Part shown: one piece after another, positions 1-12,611 of the stretch | Layout of the letters: each line of letters starts with the position of its first letter | How positions within the stretch are numbered: position 1 is the first letter of the stretch | Origin: Candolleomyces eurysporus | Lineage: Eukaryota; Basidiomycota; Agaricomycetes; Agaricales; Psathyrellaceae | Length of the DNA: 64,000 nucleotides | Direction of reading: 5' to 3' | NCBI GenBank assembly: GCA_027579435.1 | Contig: JANBPK010000762.1 | Location: 1 to 64,000 of the forward strand | The notes under the pieces: model-generated | Databases searched by the model: none | The model's input: the letters and a program-made list of their open reading frames with translations, nothing else | What the model was told of the DNA's origin: nothing | Program-made: the position numbers and the translations under genes

Positions 1-747
1 TTAGCATTGCCTGCTGCTTCAACTGGGATGGTAGTGCAAGCCACAGGAAACCTGTATGTTGAGAACATCAAGAGCGACCAACAGCTAAGCCTCCATCATG
101 ATGCATACGTAGGTAGGTGAGAGCGCTCTATGTATCTTCCTAGTCCTGTGTTCTTACGTTCCTATTAGTGACTCGGGGATTGGCCCCCGTGGGTAGGCAC
201 TTTGTTCTCGAACCTGAAAGTCATTTTATTTCCGCGTTTTCGGGTAACAATGCCTGAATGAATCACGGTTCGCGGCTGCGGAGATGCGTTTTGCCACCGA
301 CTTACCTCAAACGTGTGGGCCTCTCGACTCATCTTTCGGGCTCACAAGCTAGATCCGTCGTTCCAAGACTCGAGAACGTAATAACAACTCGGTGAGTCAC
401 ATCTATCTCAACTCATTTTCGACTTTTAAGCGGGTTCACGATTCTCTTCAGGGACTAATTATAGTCAGAACGCGACGCGCTTGATGAGCGGCACATGGTC
501 ACCATCAACAAGGCAGCGCTCATGACTCTGATCAATTGAATCCNTTTTTTCTTCCCATCCAGCAGCAGTAGAACGGGTATGAGGCGCTTAAGAGATGCGA
601 GTTGCTATATAACAGCCGTGTCGCGAATCTTTGTTCCTCTGTTCTTGTTCCTGCCTTTTCCTCAGTCAAGAACACTCGTCGCTCATTCCCTCCAAACCTG
701 TTCCCATCTTCAAGCCCCACTCGTTCAACCACTAAACCTTTTTGAAG
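1..747. other. Upstream region, no gene recognised
   Basis: I see no convincing coding sequence here. The last ~150 bases before position 748 are pyrimidine-rich, as is common upstream of basidiomycete start codons, and probably hold the promoter and 5' leader of the palI-like gene. Open frames on both strands in this stretch contain Ns and show no domain. Confidence 0.5.
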
Positions 748-1782
748 ATGGCCGGCAAACTNTGGGTTCCAAGCTCCGTGCTCCTGCTCATCGCGCTCAT
801 TCTCAGTATCTTGGTCTCGNTGTCCCTTCCGTACCTCAAGGCCATGGATATTTCGCGCTTCTCGAGCAAAGACGAGAACCCGCTCTTCGATAGCTTGTTG
901 AANGAATTTCGGGTGAGTAAACTCGGAGCGCTCACGGAGGAATNNTGAGNNCGAACTGATGAACACCCTTTTTACCGAAACCTTAGTTCGGCATCTGGTA
1001 TGCGCGCGNGGATNTTTTCACTTCATCTTCGGTATCTTAACCAATCTTTTGTTTGCTTCGAAGGGCTGGGTGCTATTGGACGTTCAACGGTAAAGACAAC
1101 AGGTGTTCGCCNACGGGTGAGTTAGATCTGCTTCGCGCGCCCAATGAAAAGTTTTCTGAACCCCGTCGTCAAGGCCATGGTTACTCTGCACNNATTATGG
1201 CTCTCACCCGGACAGGCGACGATATACAGACCGTCACCATAACGCCTGCATGGACTCGGGGTTTGGCCGCGCATCCTTTCGGTGAGTACTCGCTTCAAAG
1301 CAGGAGAGAGAGAAAGAGCTAGCCTGACACCCATGCTCCGTCCGCTAGCAACCGGAGCCATCGCAATTGCCCTGGGCGCCTCGCTCTCGGCGCGCCACAC
1401 CGTCCACCTGTTTGCACCACTCCTCTGCGGGTTCGCCGCAGTCATGATTCTGATTGCTTTTGCCATTCAAATCGCACTCCANCTGCATGTCAGAGTGACG
1501 ATTGGGAAAGCTGTTGAAGGCGCCTCCATTTCCGCGGGACCTGGTGAGTATGACTCGCGCCCTTGNGCCGTTTAGAGTTTTAGAGTTGAGCAATGCTGAC
1601 ATGCTGGGCCTTTGTTCTTCCTCTTAGGTTTCTGGCTTACACTATCGACCTTGGTCCTTGTACTNNTTGCAGGCGCCATCATGTTTGTAAATCGCCGACG
1701 TGAGCTGCGGGCAAATTCAGGCTACCCGACGCTCTCTACACAAAAGAAGGGCGTGTTCTCGATCTTTAGCAAGTTGAAGTAA
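748..1782 (+). CDS. Four-pass membrane protein, palI/RIM9 or SUR7-like
   Basis: I rebuild six exons with consistent phases: 748-912, 987-997, 1064-1116, 1216-1281, 1349-1543 and 1628-1782, giving 214 residues. The second exon is only 11 nt. The first helix lies near residues 10-30 (VLLLIALILSILVS). A short extracellular loop follows with FGIWAGCYW and a second Cys (DNRCS), resembling the GxWxxC...C loop of the SUR7/palI family. Two helices lie around FAPLLCGFAAVMILIAFAIQ and a last one at FWLTLSTLVLVL. The tail is short, basic and cytosolic, ending FSIFSKLK. Family members sit in the plasma membrane, in eisosomes or in the ambient-pH (Rim/Pal) sensing complex; the PalI assignment rather than plain SUR7 is inference. 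Ns at 762, 820, 903 and 1112 lie inside codons but do not break the frame. Confidence 0.72.
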
Positions 1783-2373
1783 GACCCGGATGCTGCTTTC
1801 CCCTGGAATTCTTGCTGTGTATTAGTTGTATCTCTCCCGTACAGCTCTCCTATACCCCTGTTTTGTTTGTAATTCAAAAAAACCAGAACCACTGTGATTT
1901 GTGTTGTTCAATTTAAAAAGAAATGATAGCCCCAAAAGATGATCGTCAAACCAGCAATTTGAGCTTCCAGCTGTCCACGTGGGCCGTGCCTTTCGATCGC
2001 AGNATGGGAGGAGGACCCTATATACGGAAGGAATACTTCCTTCTTCGGAAATTCCTTATTATTTGCGAGGTTGACCGCCCNCTACGCATTACAGTCATCT
2101 ACCAAGCAGCCTTAGAAGTAGGACGAGATAACCCAAGCNAACTTGGGAGCGGGAAGACGGTCTTGGCGCGTGACCATGACCTGTGCACCAGCACTGCCCA
2201 ACAAGCGCCTTGAGCGCTATCGAGGACTGAACAGCATTTGCTAAGCCTTATAAGGCTCGGGAGCCCGCAATACATAGCACTGCTCACCCCACTCTTAATC
2301 CTGCTAGTCCTGATTCCCTACACGCGNACCCCCCCCTCTTTGAGCCACGGACGCCCCATCCCGCCATCCCGTC
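1783..2373. other. Intergenic region between the palI-like and PPPY genes
   Basis: No protein was recognised. The first part should contain the 3' end of the palI-like gene. The stretch before 2374 is C-rich and probably the promoter and leader of the next gene. There are Ns at 2003, 2081, 2139 and 2327. Confidence 0.5.
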
Positions 2374-3162
2374 ATGGAGAACCTCAGAAGGGCATTCGAT
2401 TCCGTCAGAACTGGCATGAATCAAGTCACGGACGCATTGGGTCACTTCTTCAANGAGACACGCAATGGGGCGAGCCCAAATACACNCATTACGACCAACA
2501 TCACGCATCAACATGACGCCAACAACCACGACGGCGCCTCCGCTGCTGCTTCTGTCAATGGTAGTATCGGCATGGTTCCGGTGGTGCCTCCCACTCCTAC
2601 GGGCGCCGGTAGCTTTGGCGTAGGTTTNGGGCAGCCCGCCTCAGTCTACATGTCNCCGTACGCAAGACACGCGAGAGCTTCCGCTCAATCCCTCCCGCCT
2701 CCTTATACCCCCAGAGAATCGGATTTGCCAACGTACTCGAGGAGTTTAGGTGGTGGACAGGATGATCGATTTGGATTGGNTTTTGTGGCGACATGGCGTC
2801 GAATTAGTGCGTAGATCCTATTTCATCCGAATTTCCCTCACTCACCAGTCACCTTTTGAATCCTATTCAATCTATTGCACTGAACAGGTAGTCGAATTTC
2901 CGGGAACTTCTTCGACACCCCCTTTGGCAGGCCGACTCAAATTTGGGCCGGCACCACGTCGCCTGGTCTCACCAATAGATCCTCTCCCATGCCGAACCTG
3001 CCGTATGCCCCCACTGCCTACCGCCCTCGCAGGCTCGACTGGTTAAGCGGGAGATGGAGGATCGTCACTGCGGTGGCGATTGGTGGGCTCGTGGTCGGCC
3101 TTATCACGGTCTTCCTTCTCATGGAGCAAAAGTGGGAGAAATCACAAAAATCACGACAATGA
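2374..3162 (+). CDS. Tail-anchored protein with PPPY motif, hypothetical
   Basis: There are two exons, 2374-2806 and 2888-3162. The donor GTGCGT and acceptor AACAG give matching phase, and the product is about 235 residues. The N-terminal part is hydrophilic and low-complexity (Asn, His, Ala and Gly rich). Near residue 110 it carries SLPPPYTPRESDLPTYSRS: a PPPY and a second PTY motif of the kind bound by WW domains of Rsp5/Nedd4 ubiquitin ligases. The second exon encodes one hydrophobic segment close to the C-terminus (IVTAVAIGGLVVGLITVFLL), followed by a short charged tail. That arrangement fits a C-terminally anchored membrane protein, perhaps an Rsp5 adaptor. This role is inferred from the motifs only; I do not recognise the family. 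Confidence 0.6.
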
Positions 3163-3559
3163 AAGCTGTGCAGAATCGGTCCACAAACTACGTCATCCGG
3201 CTGCACCCTCCTCTCCAGCCAACTATCCATCATCGTCCACGGCTTCCCTAATATTCTCGTTGTTGCATGAATACCCCAATACCCTTCGCTGTCTCATACT
3301 TATATCTATTTGCTGTGCTGATTATTCCCTTTGTAAAACAGATACCATAGACCTCAACCTCACGACCCCCTCATGTTGTTAGACGACCATGTAGCATTGA
3401 ATAGAATCTGTGTTCAGTTTTATTGAGCAGGCACACGACCAAGATGCAGCCCATGTACTGCACTCCAAATCAGTCCTGCCAGTAGCCGCGTGTTCAAGAT
3501 CCGACAGAGGCGGTGCAATGAGGTAGGCAGAGCTTATACGAAGTGCCTTGGACCGCTTT

Positions 3560-4500
3560 ATGGGTGTGTATAAGGGTTTCAGGTCGAGCGTTTCAAGAGA
3601 AAGGGTGTCTAGAATGTTTGTTGACAGNAAGCAAGGAGCGTGATTTTCAAGGCTAAAAGAAGACGTGGTGTAATGCNCAATGCGCAGCAAGCCTCGAGAG
3701 CTGTAGGTGTCAGGTGAAGTTCATTAGCAGCCTTGGAAAAGAGGGTTAAAATTCTCGTCGAGACTGTTGAATGCAACCTCCGAAATGATCGAGGACCCTA
3801 GTTGGCAGCTACTGGCAATAAATCATAAAAGAGAGCCACACAATGTGGATGCGCCGATGCGGCGTCGACTCGGAAGTCGGAGATCGCTTGGCAGTCGAAT
3901 TTTGACTATGTCTTGACAGGAAACCGTGCAGGATCTCTGTGGTGCACTAGATGATAAGTGAAACGCTGAAAGTAAATGAAGCAACAGACAATTCAGGATT
4001 AACAAGTGACATCCGGCGGTCACGATGCGGTTGGGAGGGCAGGTAACAGTCGAGCTTGTACGCGTTGCTTTGGGGTTTATGAATACCGAGGAGGGTTTCA
4101 GTAGGACGTTTTGAGAAAGGCTGCCTAGAATGCTCTTTTGACCGAAAGCATGCGCGTGATATTCAAGACGTGGCGTAGCACTGCACGCATTGAGGGCTGT
4201 AAGATAAAGGTCCTCCTCACTCGAGGCCTTCACGAGTTTGAGATTCCAAAGTCTCGTCACGACTTCTGGATATGAATGTTGCTCCGAGGGGATCGAGGTT
4301 GGCGGCTGTTGGCAATAAATCATAAACGGGTCCACACATATGGGCGCGACGTCAAGAAGGGTCGTCGTTCGGCAGGACAAATTTTCACCGTCGATTGACG
4401 AGAGAGCTGCCCAGGATCGGCCCTAGCTTTGCAGAAACCAGTTGGTAAGCGAAACACTGTGAAGGCGAACAAAGCAACGGACATTCAAGGACTAGCAGAC
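3560..4500. repeat. Diverged direct repeat, about 0.5 kb per unit
   Basis: Two successive units match over most of their length. Landmarks: CTAGAATG near 3607 and again near 4126; GGCAATAAATCATAAA near 3815 and again near 4310; a GAAGCAACAGACAATTCA-like string near 3975 and AAAGCAACGGACATTCAA near 4470. The offset is about 495-520 bp and identity by eye is roughly 65-75%. The reverse strand of the second unit is open from 4380 to 3823, but the first unit does not keep that frame. I treat it as an old duplicated element of unknown nature rather than a gene. Confidence 0.55.
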
Positions 4501-7244
4501 CGCGAAGGGAGAAGGGGTTGACGGGACGGGGGCGCATCATTCTAGGTACTTCGGACGCGGCCATGGTGACAGGACGAAAGTTGGGAATGTTGCTAGCAAG
4601 GAGTCAGAAACGTTTGGGGGTTCTCGGCCATGGTGAGGATTTGCCCAAGCTGTGCCCAAATAGTTTATTCGTGATCCCCCGGTCGTCGCTGGTCGTAACG
4701 CCCTGCAATTGGGGTAATCGGTGCCAGCATCGAGTTTTTCATGAGAACCAAGAGCTGCCAGATCAAGTTCTCGGGCGTTTCAAAGGATCGCCGTTGTGGG
4801 CNTTCCGGCAGTCCGCAAANTTACACGAGTTTAGGGAGCTCTCCTGAGAGAACGGAAGTCCAAGTTGCTGAAATACTATGTAGGGCATCCGNAAACCGGA
4901 GAGCCTTTGACAAAGACAAGTCATCGGACATCATGCATCATCGATCATCCATCCCATGACGACACTCTCTCGGTCCCACCCGAATTTCAAGTCCGACTCG
5001 ATCTTCTCTNGCACCGAAACCANNNTTTCGCNAGAGAACGTTATGTTCCAAGACCAAACTGAGCGAACGAAGCAGGTAGAGATGCACGATGTTCTCGGAA
5101 CATAGTGCTTTNANGTTATGATACGGGTCAAGGCAGTCCGCTGGCACAACAGTATCGGGGAAGACGGCTAGATAAGGACCTTCATAACGCCCTATTAAGC
5201 AGTTGTGAAAGACAGTGACAGTTCCATGTNTTCCTGAACTAGAAAGCCTTGCGACTAACTCACCTAGAGCATATCGATTTCGGGTATGCTATCACNNCTG
5301 CCCATACATGCTGCCAATAGGTATGCCTTGCCACCGACGGTTCGCGTGAACGAATTAATCATGTTTTTCTTGACAGATCTTTGGCGGCACATGCTACAAT
5401 TGCTAACGCTCGGCGTTGCGTCACTTGTGTGACAACTTGTGCAGGGCTGGGCAAATCAAGGGATTGTCTGCTCGCTTTTTTACCTGTGGTAGGGTGTCTG
5501 CAGATGTACACACCCGTACCAGGTGCCTCTCCCGCGATGGCGGCATTGCCTTATTCCGGTCGAGAGGCAAGGAAACGGCATTGCAGCACATTGAAACACG
5601 TATTGATTCCAAGTATTCAAAAGACACGAGGATATCCTTATCAGCGGACAATCTCGCTCTTTATTATCGTTTCGACTCATTGACTAATTCCAGGAGCTTC
5701 CAGGCCAGGCCGTTAGGCTTCAAACAGGCAAATGGTGTGCGAACTGTGCAACCTATCCTTCCCAATTATCAACTGATATCGATCTTACAGGCGCTTCGAC
5801 GACTATATTGTGTTGAAATTGACCCTGTTGGCGATGCTGTCACCGGAAACCAAAAACGTTGGCTTGACTCGCCACTGCGACGTGCCCTGAATGTCATCGA
5901 CAAAATAGTCNATATTTCGTCAACCACCATTCAAGACGCTCATCGCTCGCGGTCGATACGGAGGAGATNTACCAACTTTTTCAATTGCACAACGCGTTTT
6001 AAAGTTTAGGGTGGTGAGTAAAAAGCGCTCCAAAACTCGAAGGTTCTTTCCACGAGGACTGCCCAAGGTTATGGGAGTTTAGGAACCAGCAGAAGAAATT
6101 GTGATCCCCGTCGACTAATCCGTTGGCATCGCCACTATAGTCCACAAGCAGTCAGGGTTGCTCCGACACTATGATATTTCCGGCAACTAATTTGGCACCT
6201 TTGTATATCAACGGACAGTTCAGCTAACGGAAGGCTATTAGCTTGACATTCAGGCTGGAGCCTCCGACAGCGGCCCTCCCAAGCTACCCACTTCTCAGAA
6301 ATACGCATGCCTGAACCAGAGCGCGGATCGTTCTAGAAGTAGGTAGGTGAGCGGAATTATTTGGACAGAGTGATGCTGAGAGTACCACAGGTATTTCGGA
6401 GTAACCTGGACGCTTTGGAGTTTCAAGTTTTGTCTCGAACTCGCGCGGTCGTCATGTTACTTGTTGAATCATGTGTACTCCCGTTGCTCCGTCGTCGATG
6501 CAGCTGGATCTCCGTCAGTTGCCTCCCTTTGCCTATCTCTACCGGCCAATCCAGACAAATACTCGCGGTTTTCCGTTTGGGGGATACAATTGGATCCATT
6601 GCATTGTCGGGAGCTTCGGAGGCTAATGACCTCTCAAACCTTGTGACGTCGGCCCGAGGCCGCAGCGTTAGCTTTTCTATGGTAAAGAACTCTCCCGAGA
6701 GATGTGCCGCTACTCGAAAACGTAAAACCCTCCCGAATTTATGTGAGTCAAGGCCAAGGAGTCAAGGACGATTGCAACTGATATCCACGGATCATACCAT
6801 TCCTCGAGTCATTATAGTGACGGCGCTATTCTCGCAGAGCGTGTGGATCGTGTATCACCGAAGGATGGGGTATCGTGTACATAGGTTGCAACGGGGTAAC
6901 TCATAGGAAACTGGACTTTGCCTTTCGAAGATTGTAATATCTTCACACCGTTTCGAGAGGAAGCAGTTGGCGACACACGCGCGTTCCTGCCTTTCCGTTG
7001 CCAATCCGTTGCTTTGTAGAGATGGAGTTATCTGGAGTTATTTGCCACGTGGGAATGACGCATATCTTGCTTGGGAGGGGACTAGCTTGGCGACTCCTGT
7101 AAAGCCCCCTTGAGCAAACGAGGCCCGTAACATGCATACCGTATTTGTAATGAACTCAAGATTCGCATCGTGTCGGCGACCCCGAAATTGACACGGGTAC
7201 TTAGGGTTTCGCGATTTCAAGGGACTTCTTCCCAGATTCCGATT
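4501..7244. other. Gene-poor, N-rich stretch, no gene recognised
   Basis: No supported gene was found over about 2.7 kb. Open frames at 5416-6009 (+) and 6361-6906 (+) lack recognisable domains, splice logic or a believable composition. Ns are frequent between 4800 and 5970. This may be decayed transposon or pseudogene sequence, but nothing in it lets me name one. Confidence 0.45.
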
Positions 7245-7279
7245 CCCATTTATAAATGGGCCGTCCCCGTTATATTTAA
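7245..7279 (+). promoter_or_regulatory. Palindrome and TATA-like elements upstream of the small Cys/His gene
   Basis: Positions 7245-7260 form a perfect 16-bp palindrome, cccatttataaatggg, whose centre contains TATAAAT. A second TATA-like string (TATATTTAAG) starts at 7271. Both lie about 135-170 bp upstream of the ATG at 7414 and are followed by a pyrimidine-rich leader. This is a plausible core promoter. Confidence 0.4.
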
Positions 7280-7413
7280 GGACGGACTCAAATTGCTGTC
7301 TTTACCACAGCCGGGTTTCTACCTCCCCTCCCATCCCTTAGTTGACGCACTTGCCTTTCAAAGACTCTCTCCTTTTTTATTACCGTTCCGCCTTTGTCTT
7401 CGACTCTCTCAAA

Positions 7414-7823
7414 ATGTGCAAACACGAAGCGTGAGTGTCCGTTCCGGTGGATACCGTTGTCGTCATTATGCTCAACGGATGTTTCTACAGTATCGGAGAC
7501 TTCTACAGGGGGTGCGGGGTAAGTTTGGGCTCGGTTCGTGCAGTTCCGATTTTTTCTGACCTTGTCCCGCTCCTACAGCACTTCCACGTCCGGTATTTCA
7601 CTGGAGAAACCTTGGACTGCGGTTCTGCGGCCTGTAAAACCAGCGCTTCCCACAAGCATAAGACTGCCAACAATTGTCAATGCCCGGAGGTGTGCTCCGT
7701 TCTCATGTTTCGATATTTGACACCGAGGCTGACACTTGGCGCCCATAGATTGTCATCGAAGAACGACGCGTCCAAAACATGTTCCAGGCGCCTTATCCTG
7801 ATTGCCAGCGCACCTCTCGATGA
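7414..7823 (+). CDS. Small Cys/His-rich protein, 76 residues, four exons
   Basis: Four small exons splice in phase: 7414-7430 (17 nt), 7491-7518 (28 nt), 7579-7689 and 7749-7823. Donors are GTGAGT, GTAAGT and GTGTGC; acceptors are CTACAG, CTACAG and CATAG. The product starts MCKHEAIGDFYRGCGHFHV. It continues with DCGSAAC, a His/Lys cluster SASHKHKTANNCQCPE and the tail VQNMFQAPYPDC. The paired C/H residues (CKHE, CGHFH, DCGSAAC, HKHK, NCQC) suggest one or two small zinc-binding knuckles. Short proteins of this pattern are, to my recollection, common as hypotheticals in Agaricomycetes. There is no signal peptide, so it is likely intracellular. The function is unknown. The model rests on splice consistency and cysteine pattern, because no long open frame marks it. 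Confidence 0.68.
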
Positions 7824-8515
7824 ACGACCGAACCGTGACAGCACCTGCACCATACCACCTCATTCCCTGACTTCCCTGCAACACAAACACATGCTTCACA
7901 GCCTCCATTCGCTCTCCATGCCCATCGCTTTTCCATTTCGACCGTGCACATGCTTTGGTCCTGCACCAATACTTATATCCTCCTAATAATTTTGGTCTCG
8001 GTATTAGGGTAATCTATCGTCAAATTCCTCTCCGGGTTTCTAATTAGGTCTTTACATTGTATCTATTCTTTGTCGCATCTCTTTCATTTCCGGGCTATAT
8101 ATAGAGTCATCGTCGGTCTCCTATGGATCGTCACCATGTAGCTTTTTCGGCTCTCCTTCATTCAGGACCTGTTTTTCTGTAGCATTCGTCGTAATCCATG
8201 CATCATTTTATTTGCTTTGACGTTTCAGTTGCTTCCGAAATATGTTGTCGACGGATAAAAGCGCCACCAACAATCTGTCCATCTGGGTTGGCGTTGTCGG
8301 GACCGGGAGGGTTCTCCCCGTATAGAGGGACCGTGGGAATCACGTGAAGGTTTACCATATTGATTCCGTTGCCAACGAGCGCGGGGAACTAGTAACTCTG
8401 GAGAGTACCATCTCCAAAGGCCAAATTATTTGAAACCCGGCCGACCTTTGTGGGGGCTTCTCTCATCTTGTATAACCCCTTCCATCTACCTGTGATTGCT
8501 GTAGTGGTATTCAGT
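7824..8515. other. Intergenic region upstream of the BBC1-like gene
   Basis: No gene was recognised. TATATATAG near 8096-8104 lies about 410 bp upstream of the next ATG. The region probably holds the 3' end of the small Cys/His gene and the promoter of the BBC1-like gene. Confidence 0.4.
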
Positions 8516-10468
8516 ATGCCTTCGTGTAAGTAAAATCCACCTCAGCAGAGGTACTAGCGATGATTGATTAATGATTGACAATATTTTTGCCTTGGGTTAT
8601 CACAGTTTCTGAGCTCAAAGCCAAAGCGTCGTCGGCTGCGAGCAGCGGCGCGGAAAGGCTGCAGAACATGAAGGATCGAAATACGAGGTTTGTCCCAACC
8701 CAGTGGGTCCCTGCTCCAAGACATATCGTTCAACGATGTCTTCAGTGTACCGATGAAGAAGACAAATTGGGATCCATACAGTGGGCAGGCGCCGCCGCCA
8801 CCCCCTCCTCCGAGATCGATTGTAAATCAGAAGACAAAGCCAGTGGAGACCTTTCTTCCACCGCCGCCCCGGTCTGGCTCAGCAGCCAGTTCGAACAGCG
8901 CAACCACCCAGGGTGCTTCTGCTTCCCCCGGACCAGCACCTCCGTTGCCAGCTCGAGGTGCATCTTCTACACCTCCTGCGCTTCCCCAAAGAACCCATTC
9001 TAGGGATGCGGGGCCGCCTCTTCCTTCCAGAACAGCCTCGTCCATTGCCAGAAACCCTGGGGTCGCCAACGCTGCCGGACCACCACCTGTTGTCCGATCA
9101 ACACGACCTGATTTAGTATCCTCCGAATCCTTTCACGGTTCCAAGGGGCGCGACTCCAATAGAATCGATTGGACAAACCTTTCACAGGAAGACAAAGAAG
9201 CTTTCTTCGGCTGGTTGGACGAGTTCTTTTCGAAACATCTTAATATCACCATTGCTCCTCGGACAGCTGGGACAAGGCATCCCGAACCTTCGTCTGATAG
9301 TGGTGGTGGGGGTCTGAGCGCTCCACCACCTTTGAAGTTGACTGTGGGTTCCATCCCGTTTGAATTCGAGACATGTTTGCTCACCTGACGTTTTCGCAGA
9401 CCAAACCTACCTCATGGGGCCATACAACTACTACCGGTAGTACGTGATCCCGTTATATTTCTCTTATCAGTCTCGTACCCAATCGCACATACGGCATATC
9501 TGCTTGTTTTAATCTCAGACTCGGATCCAAATTTCATCACTTCCTACCCACCAACTACCAAAGGCGAAAGTGCAGCTGCGGATTTAGCTGAATTCTTCAA
9601 ACCAACTACGCGATGGGACAATCCGCCATGGTACCATACCCCCTCGGGTATTCCACCTCCCCTGGACGGCAAACCTGAAAGATATGTAAGCTCCTGGCAA
9701 TCTCGAGGATCCATCAAGACCACAAGGATTGGGGTTCTATTCTCTGATATGAGCGTCTTTTGGAGCGCTGTGACCTACTCGTTGACGAACCCCGAGAACC
9801 AACGCGACGTCAAACGCCAGGCATGGTTCCTCCCACGACCCAAGTCGCTAGACCAGGCCACCCTCGTCGAAGCCCACGAAACGTACGGAGACACAATCGC
9901 ATTGTTCGCCGAGTCGTTCCTTGGAACGGGCCAGTACTGCGCTCGGGGCGAGTGCTGGGATCTAGCCAACGAGGCTCTCAAGTATTTCGATCAATACGAC
10001 TACATCCCTAAGCCTGTTCCGAGTATTAGCCGCACTCACGGGCACCTTATCTACGAAGGAAAGGCTTCCAAAAAGGGGAAGGAAATGGTGGGACGATGGA
10101 GGGGAGGAGATGACCGTATTAGGCGAGGTGACATTATCGAGTGGAGAACGGCTCGAATTACTTCCGTCAACGCGCCCGGCAGTTACACGATACTTGGAGA
10201 TCCAGAGCACACAGCTGTCATCGTCAGCAACTCTAAAGTCTTACCCAACGTGGGCGACGGGCTCAGTATACCACCATCGGCACTGGGAAGTCTCACCGTG
10301 GTCGAACAAAGCGTTGGACAGCCCCCGGTGCGAAAGGACTATAACCTCCTGGGCTTGGAGGAGGGCGAAATGTGGATATATCGTCCCATAGGTTTCGAAG
10401 TTTACCTCGGGATCTCCGACTTGACTCCAACTCCCCCAGAAAGTTTACCACGGATTCAACAGATTTGA
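8516..10468 (+). CDS. BBC1/AIM3-type actin-patch protein
   Basis: Five exons splice in phase: 8516-8525, 8606-8687, 8746-9343, 9400-9436 and 9519-10468, giving about 558 residues. The first exon is 10 nt. The start reads MPSFSELKAKASSAASSG, an N-terminal helix, followed by RNTSVPMKKTNWDPYSG. A long proline-rich stretch follows (a run of seven prolines, LPPPPRSG, PPLPARG, PPLPSR), typical ligand sequence for SH3 domains and profilin. IDWTNLSQEDKEAFFGWLDEFF and the C-terminal ~300 residues with CWDLANEALK and GDPEHTAVI match the cysteine-protease-fold domain of Bbc1/Aim3 proteins. The conserved Cys (ARGECWD) and His (DPEHTAV) are present. These proteins act at cortical actin patches, restraining Arp2/3 activation during endocytosis. 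The yeast N-terminal SH3 domain is absent here. ARPC5 lies 44 kb downstream in the same window. Confidence 0.82.
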
Positions 10469-10973
10469 TCCATTGGGCGCGCTCGCACCACTCGATTATA
10501 CCTAGATATCTATCAGAAGGCTTCCTTCCAATCGATACCGCGCGCTTCCAAATAATGAAAGGACCCTATTCTCATGGTGAAGGATTTGGAAAACCTGATA
10601 CCTCAACGAGGTTGTATTCTACAGTGCGTGGCACAGACAAAGTTACAGCAGGAGAATATATATAGCACATGCGACAAAGAATCGAAGGTACGAAGTTAAA
10701 GGGACAGAGTGAAAGAGCAGATGAGGCGTGAATGAAAGGACGTTGGGCGCAGCACATGGCGAAGACTTTCCAGGGTTGGTATTCCTTACTGAAAGGAACC
10801 ACAGAATAGCCGCTGACGCCGATAAAAAAGGGTACCTCGGTGAACAATCGTCATAAAAGGTGAGCATAATGTCTTGGAAGACGAGGGCAAGCTCATGAAG
10901 ATGACAGCGTGGTGACGTTTTTGACGAAGCAGTAATCCTTAATTATCATTAACGCCACCATCATCATGAAAAG
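10469..10973. other. Convergent 3' region between the BBC1-like gene and DIM1
   Basis: The two flanking genes converge here, so this stretch should hold both 3' UTRs. I saw no coding sequence or repeat copy. Confidence 0.5.
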
Positions 10974-12401
<1,428 letters not shown>

Positions 12402-12496
12402 GGTCCTCGATGGTGGAGGCAGAGAGCTGCACTGTTGCTGAATTCAGGTCCATCATTGTGGATGTCCGNAAAAAATATTCTGGCGCGTTACCCTTA

Positions 12497-12510
12497 GATA
12501 AGATAAGATA
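12497..12510. promoter_or_regulatory. Tandem GATA motif upstream of DIM1
   Basis: GATAAGATAAGATA lies 96 bp upstream of the DIM1 start codon, in the short gap between DIM1 and eIF2D copy 1. Overlapping WGATAR-type boxes are binding sites for fungal GATA factors. The same motif recurs in the eIF2D promoters. Confidence 0.45.
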
Positions 12511-12611
12511 ACCGACGTCTCATTCATCATATCACCGAATCTCAATCTCGAAGAGGGACTCGGTCAGAACATCGTTGTATCCTGAAAAGCTAACTGCTAC
12601 ACGCGAAAATA

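Noticed and set aside
3823..4380. 185-codon open frame on the - strand
   Set aside because: It lies in the diverged direct repeat, and the sister unit does not keep the frame.
5416..6009. 197-codon open frame on the + strand
   Set aside because: No domain, no promoter or splice context, N-containing end and unlikely composition; treated as chance or decayed sequence.
6361..6906. 181-codon open frame on the + strand
   Set aside because: No recognisable family and a low-quality sequence pattern; nothing around it supports a gene.
8742..9384. Reverse-strand open frames in the BBC1-like gene
   Set aside because: Shadows of the proline-rich coding strand.
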